From positions 434,001 through 498,000 of the forward strand of contig NZ_JANQBB010000001.1 of NCBI RefSeq assembly GCF_024721975.1: 64,000 bases of DNA. Direction: 5' to 3'. The notes under the pieces are model-generated. The model was not told the origin of the DNA. It did no database searches and was given only the letters and a program-made list of their open reading frames with translations. The first letter of the stretch is position 1. The number at the start of each line of letters is the position of its first letter. This document shows positions 27,388 to 38,000 of this stretch, in pieces. The translations under genes were made by a program, and so were the position numbers. This DNA comes from Paenibacillus endoradicis. GTDB taxonomy: Bacteria; Bacillota; Bacilli; Paenibacillales; Paenibacillaceae.

Positions 27388-28134
27388 TTAACCTAGAACT
27401 TCGAAATCATCGTGTAATCTCCGCAGCCTGTAAGCGTTCATGGCGAATTCGCGTAGCTCCTCAAGAATGGTATAATTCGCCCAGGCACCTGCGACAGCCC
27501 CGATTCCTGGCACCATCTGCAGCATTTTCCGGAAATCAATGGCGTCGCGATACTCGATCTGAAATGTCTCCCAGTCCATATTTTTGGAGTATTCAGCTTC
27601 GGAGAGCCATTGTTCCTTTTCAACATGCCAATGCTTGATGGAATTCAACAACCTAACACGGTTTTCCGGCCCCGCAAACGTCATTTGAAAAACCTTAAGA
27701 ATGAATACACGCTCAGCGAAATGTTTGGTGTCATAACCGTAAACATGCGCCAGTTCGAACAAAAATTTCATCTTGATCGCAATTAAAGCTGGAAAGTCCA
27801 CCACGCTAAACATAATACCGCCTGCTCCGGTTCCTGCGCCTTCGGCAACAGCGATTTTTTGGTACAAGGCAAACAACTCTTTTGCTTCTTGATCGGCAAA
27901 CTCCAGTTCCAAATTACGTTGCACCAGGCGGCTAGGCGTATATTCCGCTCCGAACAGTGCCGTACGCACGATCGATCGTATGGTGGTGGTAATGATGATG
28001 TGCACCTTCGGGGGAATCAAATGATTAATTCGATTGCCGATTGTTTTCGATGTTTTTTCCAGCCATCCCGGCGGTTTGAACATTTTTTGTTCCCAGTTGG
28101 CAACTTCCCTCTGTACTTTATGTTCGTAATTCAT
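27388..28134 (-). CDS. EcsC-family protein
   Basis: 248 residues matching the EcsC family: a soluble helical protein with glycine-rich hydrophobic patches (GAGTGAGG near the middle, VPGIGAVAGAWANY near the C-terminus) that suggest membrane association. EcsC of Bacillus is encoded with the EcsAB ABC transporter, but here no transporter is adjacent; its molecular role is not known. ATG 28134 follows GGAGGAG and is preferred over the upstream ATG at 28152. Confidence 0.85.
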   Translation of the reverse strand: MNYEHKVQREVANWEQKMFKPPGWLEKTSKTIGNRINHLIPPKVHIIITTTIRSIVRTALFGAEYTPSRLVQRNLELEFADQEAKELFALYQKIAVAEGAGTGAGGIMFSVVDFPALIAIKMKFLFELAHVYGYDTKHFAERVFILKVFQMTFAGPENRVRLLNSIKHWHVEKEQWLSEAEYSKNMDWETFQIEYRDAIDFRKMLQMVPGIGAVAGAWANYTILEELREFAMNAYRLRRLHDDFEVLG

Positions 28135-28461
28135 GATCCATAGCTCCTCCAAAAGACTTGGCTATATTGTAACGAATATTTCTGTGATTCGGAACAGACT
28201 GCAGGCAGGTAACGGACCTCGACTAAAGTCCAGCACTGCGTTGATGATAGATAAGATTGAAATGTTCGACTCAAAGACCGTTAAAGGCTTTTTGGGCGTA
28301 GTATCAAATATCAAGAGCTTGCAAAAGGGGAGCTCCCCTTTTCCATTGAAGTAATGGTATATTCAATCCAATCGCTTAAGGATGAAATAGCACTATGGGA
28401 AATATTGAACTTGTATGGCTGTGTATCTAAAATTTGCTAATCATGATCAAGCTATCAGATG
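28135..28461. other. Intergenic stretch with partial repeat
   Basis: Contains a partial dispersed-repeat copy near 28314-28367 (GGGGAGCTCCCC palindrome followed by CATTGAAGTAATGG). Nothing else recognisable. Confidence 0.5.
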
Positions 28462-29274
28462 TTAGAGCTTTCTTGCTTTAATTACAAAAGTTACAGGAAG
28501 CATTTTTGCTTTTTTTGCAAAATCGCTGTTACTGTCCCGCGACTGCATAATCTCATCATCAGATTGCTCAATCATTTGCTCAATTACAAATCCCGCTTTT
28601 GCTAACGCATTCACATAGGTTGATAGTTTACGGTCAGATAAGGTTAGCGTACTTTCGTCAAGAGAAACTGAATACCAGGATTCATCGAAATAACATTTTT
28701 TGAAAACAAGCATATCATTTTCTGCAACAACACATTTATGTATAGGGTGAGACCAACTGAAAATAAATACGCCGTCTTTTTTTAGGTAAGAAGCAATTCG
28801 GCAAAAAGTACCCTCAAGGTCCGTTGTCCAGCCTATGGCATAAATCGAATAAACAAAGTCAAAATAATCCACTGGTAGGCCACATTCATCTTCCATGGGA
28901 GAACAGATCAAATTGGCAGAAAGACCGCTCACCGTCAAGTACTGCCTTGTCTTTTCGATTTGGTTCTCTGATAAATCTATACCCCATAGTTCAGCTGCTT
29001 TGCGTTCCCCGTGATATTGCAAAGATTGTCCCCTACCACAGCCTATCTCCAGCATCTTTTTCCCTGAGACATCGCCAAAAAGTTGACATTGTTCTTCTGA
29101 TACAAATGATCCATAAAAAGGAAGTGAGGTTGCTCCTAAAATATCATTTCCTTTTGTATCCCAAAATAAGCTATTTGTTTTATGAACAACATTTTTATCC
29201 TTATCGACCGATATGGCTACGCCAACCTCGCCAGCGCCTATAATGTTTGTTCTATATACAGAATTCTTGTCCAA
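28462..29274 (-). CDS. Class I SAM-dependent methyltransferase
   Basis: 270 residues from TTG 29274, which has GGGGAGGG seven bases upstream; longer frames lack a ribosome binding site. Motif I reads MLEIGCGRGQS, motif II WGIDLSENQI, and motif IV FDFVYSIYAIGW. The N-terminal 65 residues resemble small-molecule methyltransferases found beside antibiotic-related genes, but the substrate is unknown. Not closely similar to the methyltransferase at 20432. Confidence 0.85.
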   Translation of the reverse strand: MDKNSVYRTNIIGAGEVGVAISVDKDKNVVHKTNSLFWDTKGNDILGATSLPFYGSFVSEEQCQLFGDVSGKKMLEIGCGRGQSLQYHGERKAAELWGIDLSENQIEKTRQYLTVSGLSANLICSPMEDECGLPVDYFDFVYSIYAIGWTTDLEGTFCRIASYLKKDGVFIFSWSHPIHKCVVAENDMLVFKKCYFDESWYSVSLDESTLTLSDRKLSTYVNALAKAGFVIEQMIEQSDDEIMQSRDSNSDFAKKAKMLPVTFVIKARKL

Positions 29275-29422
29275 CCAGATACCCTCCCCAAATATAAATA
29301 ATATGAGCCGAAACATATAACCCATTTACGCGTTATCCCGATAACACATATCAAACACGAACACTTTGTGGTATTAACTATAGAATAATTTACCATTTTC
29401 TTATGAACAAATCCACCTAAAA

Positions 29423-29640
29423 TCATCCATCCAGCGCCCGTTTGATCTCGTATTCATAACTGAACCATCCTGCTACAATGGTTTCGGTCTGCAGCATAAT
29501 ATCATTAAAGTACACCTCTCCAGAGCAGTTTGTGATAACTAGACGGATTGTGATGGAGCGCAGTCTGCCATAACCCTTGGAAGAGGCGTACCATAGCACA
29601 TGAGGAATTAGAAATGAGTAAAGGTGATATTTGCACCACG
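29423..29640 (-). pseudogene. Phage-like structural protein fragment
   Basis: The minus frame ending at TGA 29425-29423 encodes about 71 residues including LVITNCSGEVYFNDIMLQ, a pattern I associate with C-terminal parts of phage tail or appendage proteins (the ITNC-x-G-x-x-x-FTDIMLQ type). There is no start codon or ribosome binding site and the frame is closed upstream. It is probably a prophage scar. The rest of 29275-29787 holds a repeat copy (about 29649-29693) and the PadR upstream region. Confidence 0.4.
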
Positions 29641-29787
29641 CTCATTACGCTGACGGGAGAAGATAGCTCAATGCCATCAAGAGAACCTTTTCTCATCTAA
29701 AGGGAAGGATAGTTTCAAAAGAGACTTTACTTTACTAGTACCTTACTATACAATGTACTTAATTATACAATGTTTAAGGGAGATTCC

Positions 29788-30126
29788 ATGGAAATTGATA
29801 AAGAGATATTAAAGGGCCACATAGACACAATACTGCTCAGTCTTCTGAGGGAAAAACCGGTATATGGGTATGAGTTAGCAAGAACTGCGTTAGACCGTAG
29901 TGAAGGCGCTTTTGAGTTAAAAGAAGCAACGCTTTATTTATCTTTAAAGCGGTTGGAAAAGAATGAATTGGTTACATCGTTCTGGGGGGATTCAGATAGT
30001 GGTGGTGGCAGAAGGAAGTATTATGAGTTAACAGAGACAGGGAGATTACGCTTGAAGGAAAAAAAGGCGGAGTGGCTTTTTTTTAGAACGATAATAAATC
30101 AGTTTATGGAGGGAATTGAAGAATGA
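29788..30126 (+). CDS. PadR-family transcriptional regulator
   Basis: 112 residues, PadR winged helix: LLSLLREKPVYGYELAR near the N-terminus, a wing and GGGRRKYYELTETG near residue 80. ATG 29788 is preferred, with AAGGGAG upstream. Its stop overlaps the next start by four bases. PadR regulators of this layout usually repress their own operon; here the partner is a membrane protein with a HAAS-like N-terminus. Confidence 0.92.
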   Translation: MEIDKEILKGHIDTILLSLLREKPVYGYELARTALDRSEGAFELKEATLYLSLKRLEKNELVTSFWGDSDSGGGRRKYYELTETGRLRLKEKKAEWLFFRTIINQFMEGIEE

Positions 30127-31025
30127 GTAAACCTTCTCTAGAAGCTAACAATCAAAAGCTTATTCATAAGTATATAGATAGGCTGTGCAATAAAATGAAT
30201 GAGTCTCCCCAAGAAGTTAATGAATTTCGTGAAGAGATGATTAACAACCTTATGAGTAGCGTGAAATATTGGAAGTCAAAAGGCTTAGGTGAATCTGAAG
30301 CAGTTAGTAAAGCTTTGAACAGCTTTGGTGAACCACAAGAAATTGAAACAGAGTTGAAAACACTATACAGAATTAAGAAGGTGTTTTCAGGTAATATACT
30401 AAAAAGCTCAATCGCTATGTTATTTTTAGGAATAATCATAGTAGGATGGTTTTTGTACTGGAATGAACTCCGTCATTATGATGTTGCAGATGAAGCTTTT
30501 GAAATTGTACTCCAGGAAGTAGGAACAGCAGAAAATCCAATCAGTGACACAATGATTAAAGAATTGGAGCAGTACATTAATAAAAGTACAAGTGTTTCAG
30601 GAGTTGTTCTACGTATACAAGAGGATACGGGCATAGCCCCTCAAGATTATCCTATACAATATAAGTATCCAGAAAATCTAAAGTTGGATAAACTTAATAA
30701 CATTCCTAACAATGAATACATCTTTACCTACATTGTTCCTAGTGGAACCAATATACTTATCCCAGGCACGAACAAAGCAATAAGTATTGATGTGGGCATA
30801 CATTTGTTTAATGATACGACATTCATGATAGGTATTATTTTGTTGTTTGGATATTGGATATTATTTGCAGTTTGGGCAAGTATGAATGTTTACTATAAGG
30901 GTCATGGTAGAGCATTATTGGTAGTCTTATTTCTGCTACTAAATGTCGTTGGATACGCCCTTTATTTATTAGGGGTGAAATTAATTGGTGGTAGTACGGT
31001 AATTTGGAAGCATAGGCTAACATAA
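30123..31025 (+). CDS. Membrane protein with HAAS-like (permease prefix) N-terminal domain
   Basis: 300 residues. The first 85 form a helical domain like those in DUF1700/HAAS or permease-prefix proteins encoded behind PadR genes. Then come a membrane helix (about 98-118), an extracellular region of about 115 residues, and two helices (about 236-256 and 262-282). The system's signal is unknown; a sensor that passes information to the PadR partner is inference. Translationally coupled to the PadR gene. Confidence 0.75.
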   Translation: MSKPSLEANNQKLIHKYIDRLCNKMNESPQEVNEFREEMINNLMSSVKYWKSKGLGESEAVSKALNSFGEPQEIETELKTLYRIKKVFSGNILKSSIAMLFLGIIIVGWFLYWNELRHYDVADEAFEIVLQEVGTAENPISDTMIKELEQYINKSTSVSGVVLRIQEDTGIAPQDYPIQYKYPENLKLDKLNNIPNNEYIFTYIVPSGTNILIPGTNKAISIDVGIHLFNDTTFMIGIILLFGYWILFAVWASMNVYYKGHGRALLVVLFLLLNVVGYALYLLGVKLIGGSTVIWKHRLT

Positions 31026-31069
31026 AACAGGAGCTAATAAGCCATAAAATTAGTATCTGAGTCGCTTGA

Positions 31070-31120
31070 AAATTAAAAAATGAGCGACATAGACAATAAA
31101 AGTAATGTCTATGTCGCTCA
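31070..31120 (-). terminator. Rho-independent terminator of the acuA-acuC operon
   Basis: TGAGCGACATAGAC and GTCTATGTCGCTCA form a perfect 14-bp stem with a 12-base loop. On the minus strand it is followed by TTTTTTAATTTT, so it terminates acuC and blocks read-through towards the convergent HAAS-like gene. Confidence 0.85.
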
Positions 31121-31155
31121 ATTGAAGAGTAATGAGCAACGAAGATTAAAGCAAT

Positions 31156-32337
31156 TCAAATATCTTGTATAACTATCGCTGCTACTTGTCGATTACGCTC
31201 GCTTATTTCGGTGCGCCTTGGCATTGGTATAATCATATGAGGTTCATCTTGCCAGTATAAAGGTAATTCATCTGTTGCATAGCTACTCCAATAATTTCTC
31301 CATTTGTCAGGTAGCGGGAGTAGTTCGGGTTTCTTGAATTGTTCTACAAGTTCATGATCGCTCATTGCTAGCCATACATGCGACCATGCCCTTGGGACAA
31401 CCCGCCATAAATCATAGCCACCGCCACCGATTGCTACCCACTTACCATTACAATATTGATGGGCAAATTGATGGATGATATTAGGGATTTGCTCGTAAAT
31501 ACGCATCGAACAATGAAGATGCGAAAGCGGATCATATGCATGAGCATCACAGCCATGTTGGCTAACGATCAGATCAGGTTTATAATGTTCGATCACTTTA
31601 GTTAATGTAAGTTGAAAACATTCGAGCCATGAGTCATCTTCTGTGTAAGGATCAAGTGGCATATTGAAACAAGAGCCAAAACCATGATCAAGACCTTTCT
31701 CATAGTGATAACCTGTGCCTGGAAATAGAAATTTACCTGTTTCATGAATGGAATATGTACATACGTTGGGATCAGCGTAAAAACTGATCTGCACACCATC
31801 TCCATGATGAACATCGGTATCGATATAAAGAATTTTAACTTGATGCTGTTGCTGAATATGGCGAATAGCAATAACTGCATCATTATATATACAAAAGCCT
31901 GCTGCCCGATTCTCAAAGGCGTGATGTAATCCACCGGCCAAATGGAAGGCGTGATCTGTCTCTCCCGTTATAACGGCTTCAAGCGCACTTACAGTGCCTG
32001 ATACAATAGAACAGGAAGCATCATGCATCCCTTGAAAGTAAGGCGTGTCATCCCCATGTAGTCCATACTGCTCAGCGATATCAATCAGACTATTATTCGG
32101 CGAGTCGCTACTTAAACCTTTAATAACATTTATATACTCTTGACTATGAGCCAAGGACAGTAGATGTTCGACATCAGTTATTGCAGGTTGCTGTATCTGA
32201 TCAGGTAGAAGAGCTCCGATACTTTCCAACAAACTTATCGTTAATTGATAGCGAATAGGGTGGAAAGGGTGATTACTTTGAAATTGATAGGAATTAGCTA
32301 AAGTAGGATGAATGAAGACAGATTTTGACTTCAACAT
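31156..32337 (-). CDS. acuC: AcuC, histone-deacetylase-family protein deacetylase
   Basis: Zinc deacetylase that removes acetyl groups from the catalytic lysine of acetyl-CoA synthetase. 393 residues. Zinc-site and catalytic motifs are GGLHHAFENRAAGFC, YIDTDVHHGDGVQ and GCDAHAYDPL. It lies 39 bases after acuA in the same direction; acuB, present in Bacillus, is missing here. With acuA and divergent acsA this is the full reversible acetylation circuit for acetate use. Confidence 0.96.
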   Translation of the reverse strand: MLKSKSVFIHPTLANSYQFQSNHPFHPIRYQLTISLLESIGALLPDQIQQPAITDVEHLLSLAHSQEYINVIKGLSSDSPNNSLIDIAEQYGLHGDDTPYFQGMHDASCSIVSGTVSALEAVITGETDHAFHLAGGLHHAFENRAAGFCIYNDAVIAIRHIQQQHQVKILYIDTDVHHGDGVQISFYADPNVCTYSIHETGKFLFPGTGYHYEKGLDHGFGSCFNMPLDPYTEDDSWLECFQLTLTKVIEHYKPDLIVSQHGCDAHAYDPLSHLHCSMRIYEQIPNIIHQFAHQYCNGKWVAIGGGGYDLWRVVPRAWSHVWLAMSDHELVEQFKKPELLPLPDKWRNYWSSYATDELPLYWQDEPHMIIPMPRRTEISERNRQVAAIVIQDI

Positions 32338-32376
32338 AATTACGATCCATTCCTTTCTGCATGCTAATCAGTTTAC

Positions 32377-33015
32377 TTAATACATGAAGCGACTGCGGAA
32401 ACGAACACGATCAAATCTTTCAATCGAGGGAAGAGGTACCTCTGCTCCGATTTTGACCATTAAGCAATTCGCTGGGTGAGCACAGATTTCTTCATCATCA
32501 GTCGCATACCAAATCATATCGACGGTCTGCATTAACTTTTCCATCATCTTGCGATAATCCCACACATTTAACCCACTGCCTTCCAAATCCCAATGCCAAT
32601 AATATTCCGTCGTATAGACGATCATATTATCTAGCTGTTGTTCTGCGAAAGAAAGCTGAATCAAATCTTTGCCTAATCCAAGTCCACGATAATTATCCGC
32701 CACTTCGATAGCTCCGAGCTCCACAAGATCAATCATTTTACCTTGAGACCAGCGTTCGTATTCGTCTGGATAATGAAACGTTACATAGCCGATAATATGC
32801 TGATCTATTGTAGCTGTAATGATTCGACCTTCTGGCAGAGAAGCAATTTCAATTAACGCTTCATGCTGTTCTAATGGTCGCCTGAATGCATCAAGTGTTG
32901 CATCCATCGTCATGTCACGTAATTGTTCAGGAGGAATAGGTCCGGAGATTCTAATGTGTTTCTGTAAGGAAGGGATATATTTCTCAACCAACTGAAAACG
33001 CTTTCTATGCTCCAT
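32377..33015 (-). CDS. acuA: AcuA, GNAT-type acetyltransferase of acetyl-CoA synthetase
   Basis: Acetylates and inactivates acetyl-CoA synthetase. 212 residues with the GNAT core: VELGAIEVADNYRGLGLGKDL holds the acetyl-CoA pyrophosphate loop, split here as NYRGLGLGKDL. AAGGGGA precedes ATG 33015. First gene of the acuA-acuC operon, divergent from acsA over 181 bases. The context makes the assignment firm. Confidence 0.95.
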   Translation of the reverse strand: MEHRKRFQLVEKYIPSLQKHIRISGPIPPEQLRDMTMDATLDAFRRPLEQHEALIEIASLPEGRIITATIDQHIIGYVTFHYPDEYERWSQGKMIDLVELGAIEVADNYRGLGLGKDLIQLSFAEQQLDNMIVYTTEYYWHWDLEGSGLNVWDYRKMMEKLMQTVDMIWYATDDEEICAHPANCLMVKIGAEVPLPSIERFDRVRFRSRFMY

Positions 33016-33130
33016 TATAGTTCCCCTTTTATATGAAAATAATTTTTATGTAATCAATAATTAGTGCACAGCATAACTATATACTAATTATTGATAGATT
33101 GGAAATAGATAGTGCAAAGTAATATAAATA

Positions 33131-33139
33131 TGATATAAT
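33131..33139 (+). promoter_or_regulatory. Extended -10 promoter of acsA
   Basis: TGATATAAT: a TG motif one base before a perfect TATAAT (33134-33139). No good -35 is seen at 17 bases, consistent with an extended -10 promoter. The cre site begins seven bases downstream. Confidence 0.55.
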
Positions 33140-33146
33140 AATTACC

Positions 33147-33162
33147 ATGTAAGCGCATTCTT
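33147..33162 (+). promoter_or_regulatory. Catabolite responsive element (cre) at acsA
   Basis: ATGTAAGCGCATTCTT matches the CcpA operator consensus WTGNNARCGNWWWCAW at all but one fixed position (A15 is T). It overlaps the predicted transcription start of acsA, where CcpA binding would block transcription. acsA and the acu operon are CcpA targets in Bacillus. Confidence 0.75.
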
Positions 33163-33196
33163 ATATCTTATATGTTTGAATTAGGAGAGTGATTCA

Positions 33197-34921
33197 ATGA
33201 TTGAATTACATCAAGAGCGTATACCTGCAACGGTGACTAATGGGAATTTACAAAGCTACGAACAATCACGAAAAAATTTTTCATGGGAACAAATCGAACA
33301 GCAACTAAGTTGGTCATCTACAGGGAAGCTCAATATGGCATACGAAGCAATTGATCGCCATGTCGAGAATGGAAAAGGAGATAAAGTTGCGTTAATTTAT
33401 AGTGATCAACAGAGAGAAGAGAGCTATACATTTTTACAATTAAGTAAGGGTAGTAATCAATTCGCCAATGCTTTAAGAAAACTTGGTATTCAAAAGGGTG
33501 AGCGAATTTTTATATTTATGCCTCGTACACCAGAATTATATATGAGTGCATTAGGTAGTTTGAAGATCGGAGCTATTGTTGGTCCGTTATTCGAAGCGTT
33601 TATGGAAACAGCAGTTAAAGATCGTCTAGCAGACAGTGAAGCGATTGCTATAGTTACAACACCTGCATTATTATCTCGGATTAAACGTGATGAATTGCCT
33701 TCTCTGAAACATATTATCGTATTTGGTAATGATGTTGAAGAAGGCGATGGTATATTATCTTATGAGAGATTGATGGCTGAATCTAGCGATGAGCAAAATA
33801 TCGAATGGGTTGATCGTGAAGATGGCATGATTCTTCATTACACATCAGGTTCGACTGGTAAACCGAAAGGTATTTATCATGTACACAATGCGATGGTGCA
33901 ACATCTTTATACAGGTCAAATCGTACTAGATTTGAAGGAAGATGATGTATATTGGTGTACCGCTGACCCAGGATGGGTAACTGGTACTTCGTATGGTATC
34001 TTTGCTCCTTGGTTGAATGGCGTGACGAACATTGTGCGAGGCGGACGCTTTAGTCCAAGTGATTGGTATAGTGTTATAGAGAAGTATAAAGTAACGGTAT
34101 GGTATAGTGCACCAACTGCATTCAGAATGTTGATGGGAGCAGGAGATGAAATTGTTAATCAATTCGATCTAAGTAGCCTACGCCATGTACTTAGTGTAGG
34201 AGAACCATTGAATCCTGAAGTTGTTCGTTGGGGCATGAAAGTATACGAACATCGAATTCATGATACATGGTGGATGACGGAGACAGGTGCGCAATTAATT
34301 TGTAATTATCCAAGTATGGATATTAAGCCAGGATCGATGGGTAAGCCGATTCCAGGAGTGAATGCAACGATTCTTGATGATTATGGTAATGAACTTCCAC
34401 CATACCGCATGGGTAACTTAGCCATTGCTACACCATGGCCATCGATGATGCGCAAAGTATGGAATAATGATGCCAAATACGAAGAATATTTCCGAATCGC
34501 CGACTGGTATGTTTCAGGCGACTCTGCTTATCGTGATGAAGATGGCTACTTCTGGTTCCAAGGTCGCGTTGATGATGTAATAAACACCGCAGGTGAACGA
34601 GTAGGGCCTTTTGAAGTGGAATCTAAGCTAATTGAGCATCCAGCTGTTGCTGAAGCGGGAGTGATTGGTAAGCCTGATCCGATTCGTGGGGAAATCATTA
34701 AAGCGTTTATTGCTTTACGCGAAGGATACACTGCATCTGAGGAATTGAAAACAGAAATTGCACAGTTTGTAAAAGTGGGCTTGTCAGCACATGCTGCTCC
34801 GCGTGAAATTGAATTTAAAGATAAGCTTCCGAAGACGAGAAGTGGAAAAATAATGCGTCGAGTACTCAAAGCGTGGGAGCTTAATCTACCTACAGGTGAT
34901 TTATCTACTATTGAAGACTAA
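33197..34921 (+). CDS. acsA: Acetyl-CoA synthetase (AMP-forming)
   Basis: Makes acetyl-CoA from acetate, ATP and CoA by way of acetyl-AMP; cytosolic. 574 residues. Motifs: YTSGSTGKPKG (P-loop), WWMTETGAQ (adenine and acyl pocket), GRVDDVINTAGERVGPFEVE, and PKTRSGKIMRR, whose lysine is the target of AcuA/AcuC. It lies divergently from acuA, behind a cre site. The size fits the Bacillus AcsA type, shorter than the enterobacterial Acs. Confidence 0.97.
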   Translation: MIELHQERIPATVTNGNLQSYEQSRKNFSWEQIEQQLSWSSTGKLNMAYEAIDRHVENGKGDKVALIYSDQQREESYTFLQLSKGSNQFANALRKLGIQKGERIFIFMPRTPELYMSALGSLKIGAIVGPLFEAFMETAVKDRLADSEAIAIVTTPALLSRIKRDELPSLKHIIVFGNDVEEGDGILSYERLMAESSDEQNIEWVDREDGMILHYTSGSTGKPKGIYHVHNAMVQHLYTGQIVLDLKEDDVYWCTADPGWVTGTSYGIFAPWLNGVTNIVRGGRFSPSDWYSVIEKYKVTVWYSAPTAFRMLMGAGDEIVNQFDLSSLRHVLSVGEPLNPEVVRWGMKVYEHRIHDTWWMTETGAQLICNYPSMDIKPGSMGKPIPGVNATILDDYGNELPPYRMGNLAIATPWPSMMRKVWNNDAKYEEYFRIADWYVSGDSAYRDEDGYFWFQGRVDDVINTAGERVGPFEVESKLIEHPAVAEAGVIGKPDPIRGEIIKAFIALREGYTASEELKTEIAQFVKVGLSAHAAPREIEFKDKLPKTRSGKIMRRVLKAWELNLPTGDLSTIED

Positions 34922-34986
34922 TAATTTAAGCTAACGTTGACTAAATGATTACATGATTAATGATAACCATGAGATACCATAACATA

Positions 34987-35025
34987 CAAAAGGCATTTGG
35001 AATGAGAAATTCCAAATGCCTTTTG
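34987..35025. terminator. Bidirectional terminator after acsA
   Basis: CAAAAGGCATTTGGAAT pairs exactly with ATTCCAAATGCCTTTTG across GAGAA. It serves acsA and possibly the convergent PBP gene. Confidence 0.8.
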
Positions 35026-35035
35026 TCTACAGTCA

Positions 35036-35080
35036 GAAGGGCTTAAGAAGCACAATGTTGCCTCTCAAGCCCTTTTTTTA
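35036..35080 (+). terminator. Rho-independent terminator
   Basis: AAGGGCTTAAGA pairs with TCTCAAGCCCTT and is followed by seven T. A second safeguard between acsA and the PBP gene. Confidence 0.7.
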
Positions 35081-35087
35081 ATATTTA

Positions 35088-38000
35088 TTATTGCACAACT
35101 AATTTAGTAGATTGAGAAGATTCTCCAGTCTGGTTCTCAGCAGTGATGATATAGGCACCGCCAGGTTGAACCCCACTGTGTTCAATACTCGTTCCGTTTG
35201 TAGAACCAAGTAATTGATAATTCCCATCGTTAGCAGCACTGTAATACACATGGTAATTCGATACTTGTTCAGAAAGCGGATTAGGGCTCCAGCTTATAAT
35301 CAAGTTAAGACCAGAGTATTCAGCATATAAACCACTAGGAGCTGCTGGGAGTGGTAGAGCTACAGAACCACCATTATCACCGCCATCTGGATTAGTAGGA
35401 ATAGACGGGTCAGTTGGGTCTGTACCTGGATCAGTTTCAGGCATTGGATTCCAAAGGCCTGAAGTCACCGATAAGCTTGGACTAGACTGTTTCCCTACAA
35501 CATCGACAGCAACGACATAGAAGCTAGTGAATTCAGCTGGATTTGTATCAACTGTAATAGAATAGCTATCTTTGCTGTAAATAATGGAATTACCGTATTT
35601 TTCGAATTCTCCATTGTTTACGGAACGGAATACCCGATATCCTACGATATCAGCAGCTTTACTATTAGAGAATGTCAATACGCCATTATTCAATCTAACA
35701 CTTGATGGTGCATCAGGTAGAGAACCATCATCCACGCGAGGGTCCGTAATAGACGGAGCATCTCGACCGGCATCAGCAGGAACGTATACAGAAAGATCAC
35801 GACGACTCTCAGCTGATAGTTTAGATTGAGCATTTTTTAGATCAAGCATCAGTTGATCTAGCGGCATTTTACGAACAATGACAAGTTTTTCAACTAACAT
35901 ATCTTCAGGTGTAAGTGAATTTGGAACATAATTAATACCGTTATATTCAATGACTTTCATATTGATTAACGTATCGTCAACCTTTTTCGGAATGAACTGT
36001 CTATTGAACCAATCCGTAACGACAAGACCTGCTTGTTTGTTAAGGGATGAAGGCAATAATCCACTTGTTGAAGATACAGTCGCTTTCACAATGTCATCTG
36101 GTTGTGTGAACTCTTTGTTCACGAATAACTGTGATTGCTTTTCTGTTAATTGATTCATAATAAGTGCCCAAATCGAGCGTGCTCGTGTGCGACCTGTTGT
36201 CGTTAATGTATGAGTAGGTTTCTCATAACCAGCCCATACGCCTAATGTAACATCCGGTGAGAATCCGACAAACCACACATCACCATAGCTTTGTGTAGAT
36301 CCAGTTTTACCACCGAAGTCAATATCTTTATATGCTTTCAGTTGACCAGCTAAGGCGTGAGCAGTACCTGCGCCATCTGAAATTACAGTTCTAAGCATAT
36401 CAGACATTAAAAAGGCACTTTGTTCAGATACGACTTGTTTAGGCATATCTTGATGTTCATACACAACTTTTCCATTTGTATCAGTAATTTTAGCAATCAT
36501 GAATGCGTCGTTGAATACCCCTTTGTTAGGTATAGCACCGTAAGCATTTGTAAGTTCTTCTACGGTTACTCCGTTAAGTAGACCACCAATTACACCGGTT
36601 TTAGCAGAGTAATCACTTTCCGCAATTGTAGTAATACCCAATTCTTTAACAAAATCAAGCGCAACAGGTATTGTAAGTTCTTCGTTATAAATTTTTAGAG
36701 CTGGAATATTCATTGACCGATTAAGCGCATTACGTGCAGTGACCAAGCCAGTAAATTTACGATTAGCGTTCATTGGAATATGGAAACCCTTTTGACCATC
36801 TTGCAAAATTAATGGTGCATCATCAATGATACTTGCTGGTTGAATTAAACCTTTATCAATTGCAGGCAAGTATGCAGCGATCGTCTTCATCGTAGATCCT
36901 GGTTGACGAATCATTTGAGTTGCATGGTTCAGCTGTTCTTGATAGAAGTCACGACCTTCAATCATACCAAGAATAGCGCCTGTAGTATGATCAATTAGCA
37001 TAGCTCCAACTTGCTCCACACCTTTTTCTGAACTATCTGGTGTAAAGTTTTCTGGATTACTACCGATCTCTCTCATAATATCGTAGATATCTTTATTGAT
37101 CGTAGTATGAACATGATATCCGCCACGTAATAATTCTTCACGCGCGTCTTCAATTAAACTTGCATTTTCTGGTAACTTCAAATCCTCAGCTGTTAGCTCT
37201 TTGTTCTTTTGCAATAGTAATACTTTTGCTGCTTCACGCTCAGCCTCTAACATAAGGAAAGGATAAGTGTTGTATGCTTTTTCTGTTGGTTCAGCGATTG
37301 AAGCTCGAATATCAAATGCAAGCGCTGAATTATATTGGTCTTTATCAATTTTTCCAGTTTCAAGCATACGACTTAATACGACGCCTTGACGTTTGATCGC
37401 ATTTTCAATACCTTTTTCATTATACTGTCCAGAACCAGTGAAGGCAGTATATGTTGATGGTAATTGTGGTAAGCCTGCAAGATACGCAGCTTGTGCAACA
37501 TTAAGTTTACTCAAATCTTCAATACCGAAAATTCCTTTTGCGGCAGCTTGAATACCAAATACTTGATAACCGTTAGAACCATTACCGAAAGGCATTTTAT
37601 TTAAATAAGCTGTAATAATTTCTTCTTTTTTCAAAAATCTTTCCATTCTCAAGGAAAGGAAAATTTCTTTGATTTTTCTACTATCCGTGCGATCCAAATT
37701 AAGGAATACTCGTCGAGCGAGTTGTTGCGTAATTGTACTACCACCAGTTTGAGTGTCCTCATTAAACAGTTTTTCTTTGACGGCACGACCAAGGCCCCAT
37801 ACATCAATACCCGGGTGTTCAAAGAAATGGCTATCTTCAGTCGCTACTAATGCATCAATTGCGATTTGAGGGATATCATCGTATGTAACTACGATACGAT
37901 CTTCATCTGTCCGTAACTGCCCGACAAGTGTCTCATCGTTGAAATATACATAACCTGTCATAGAATACTCAGCAACTTTGCTTTGAATATAAGATTGTGA

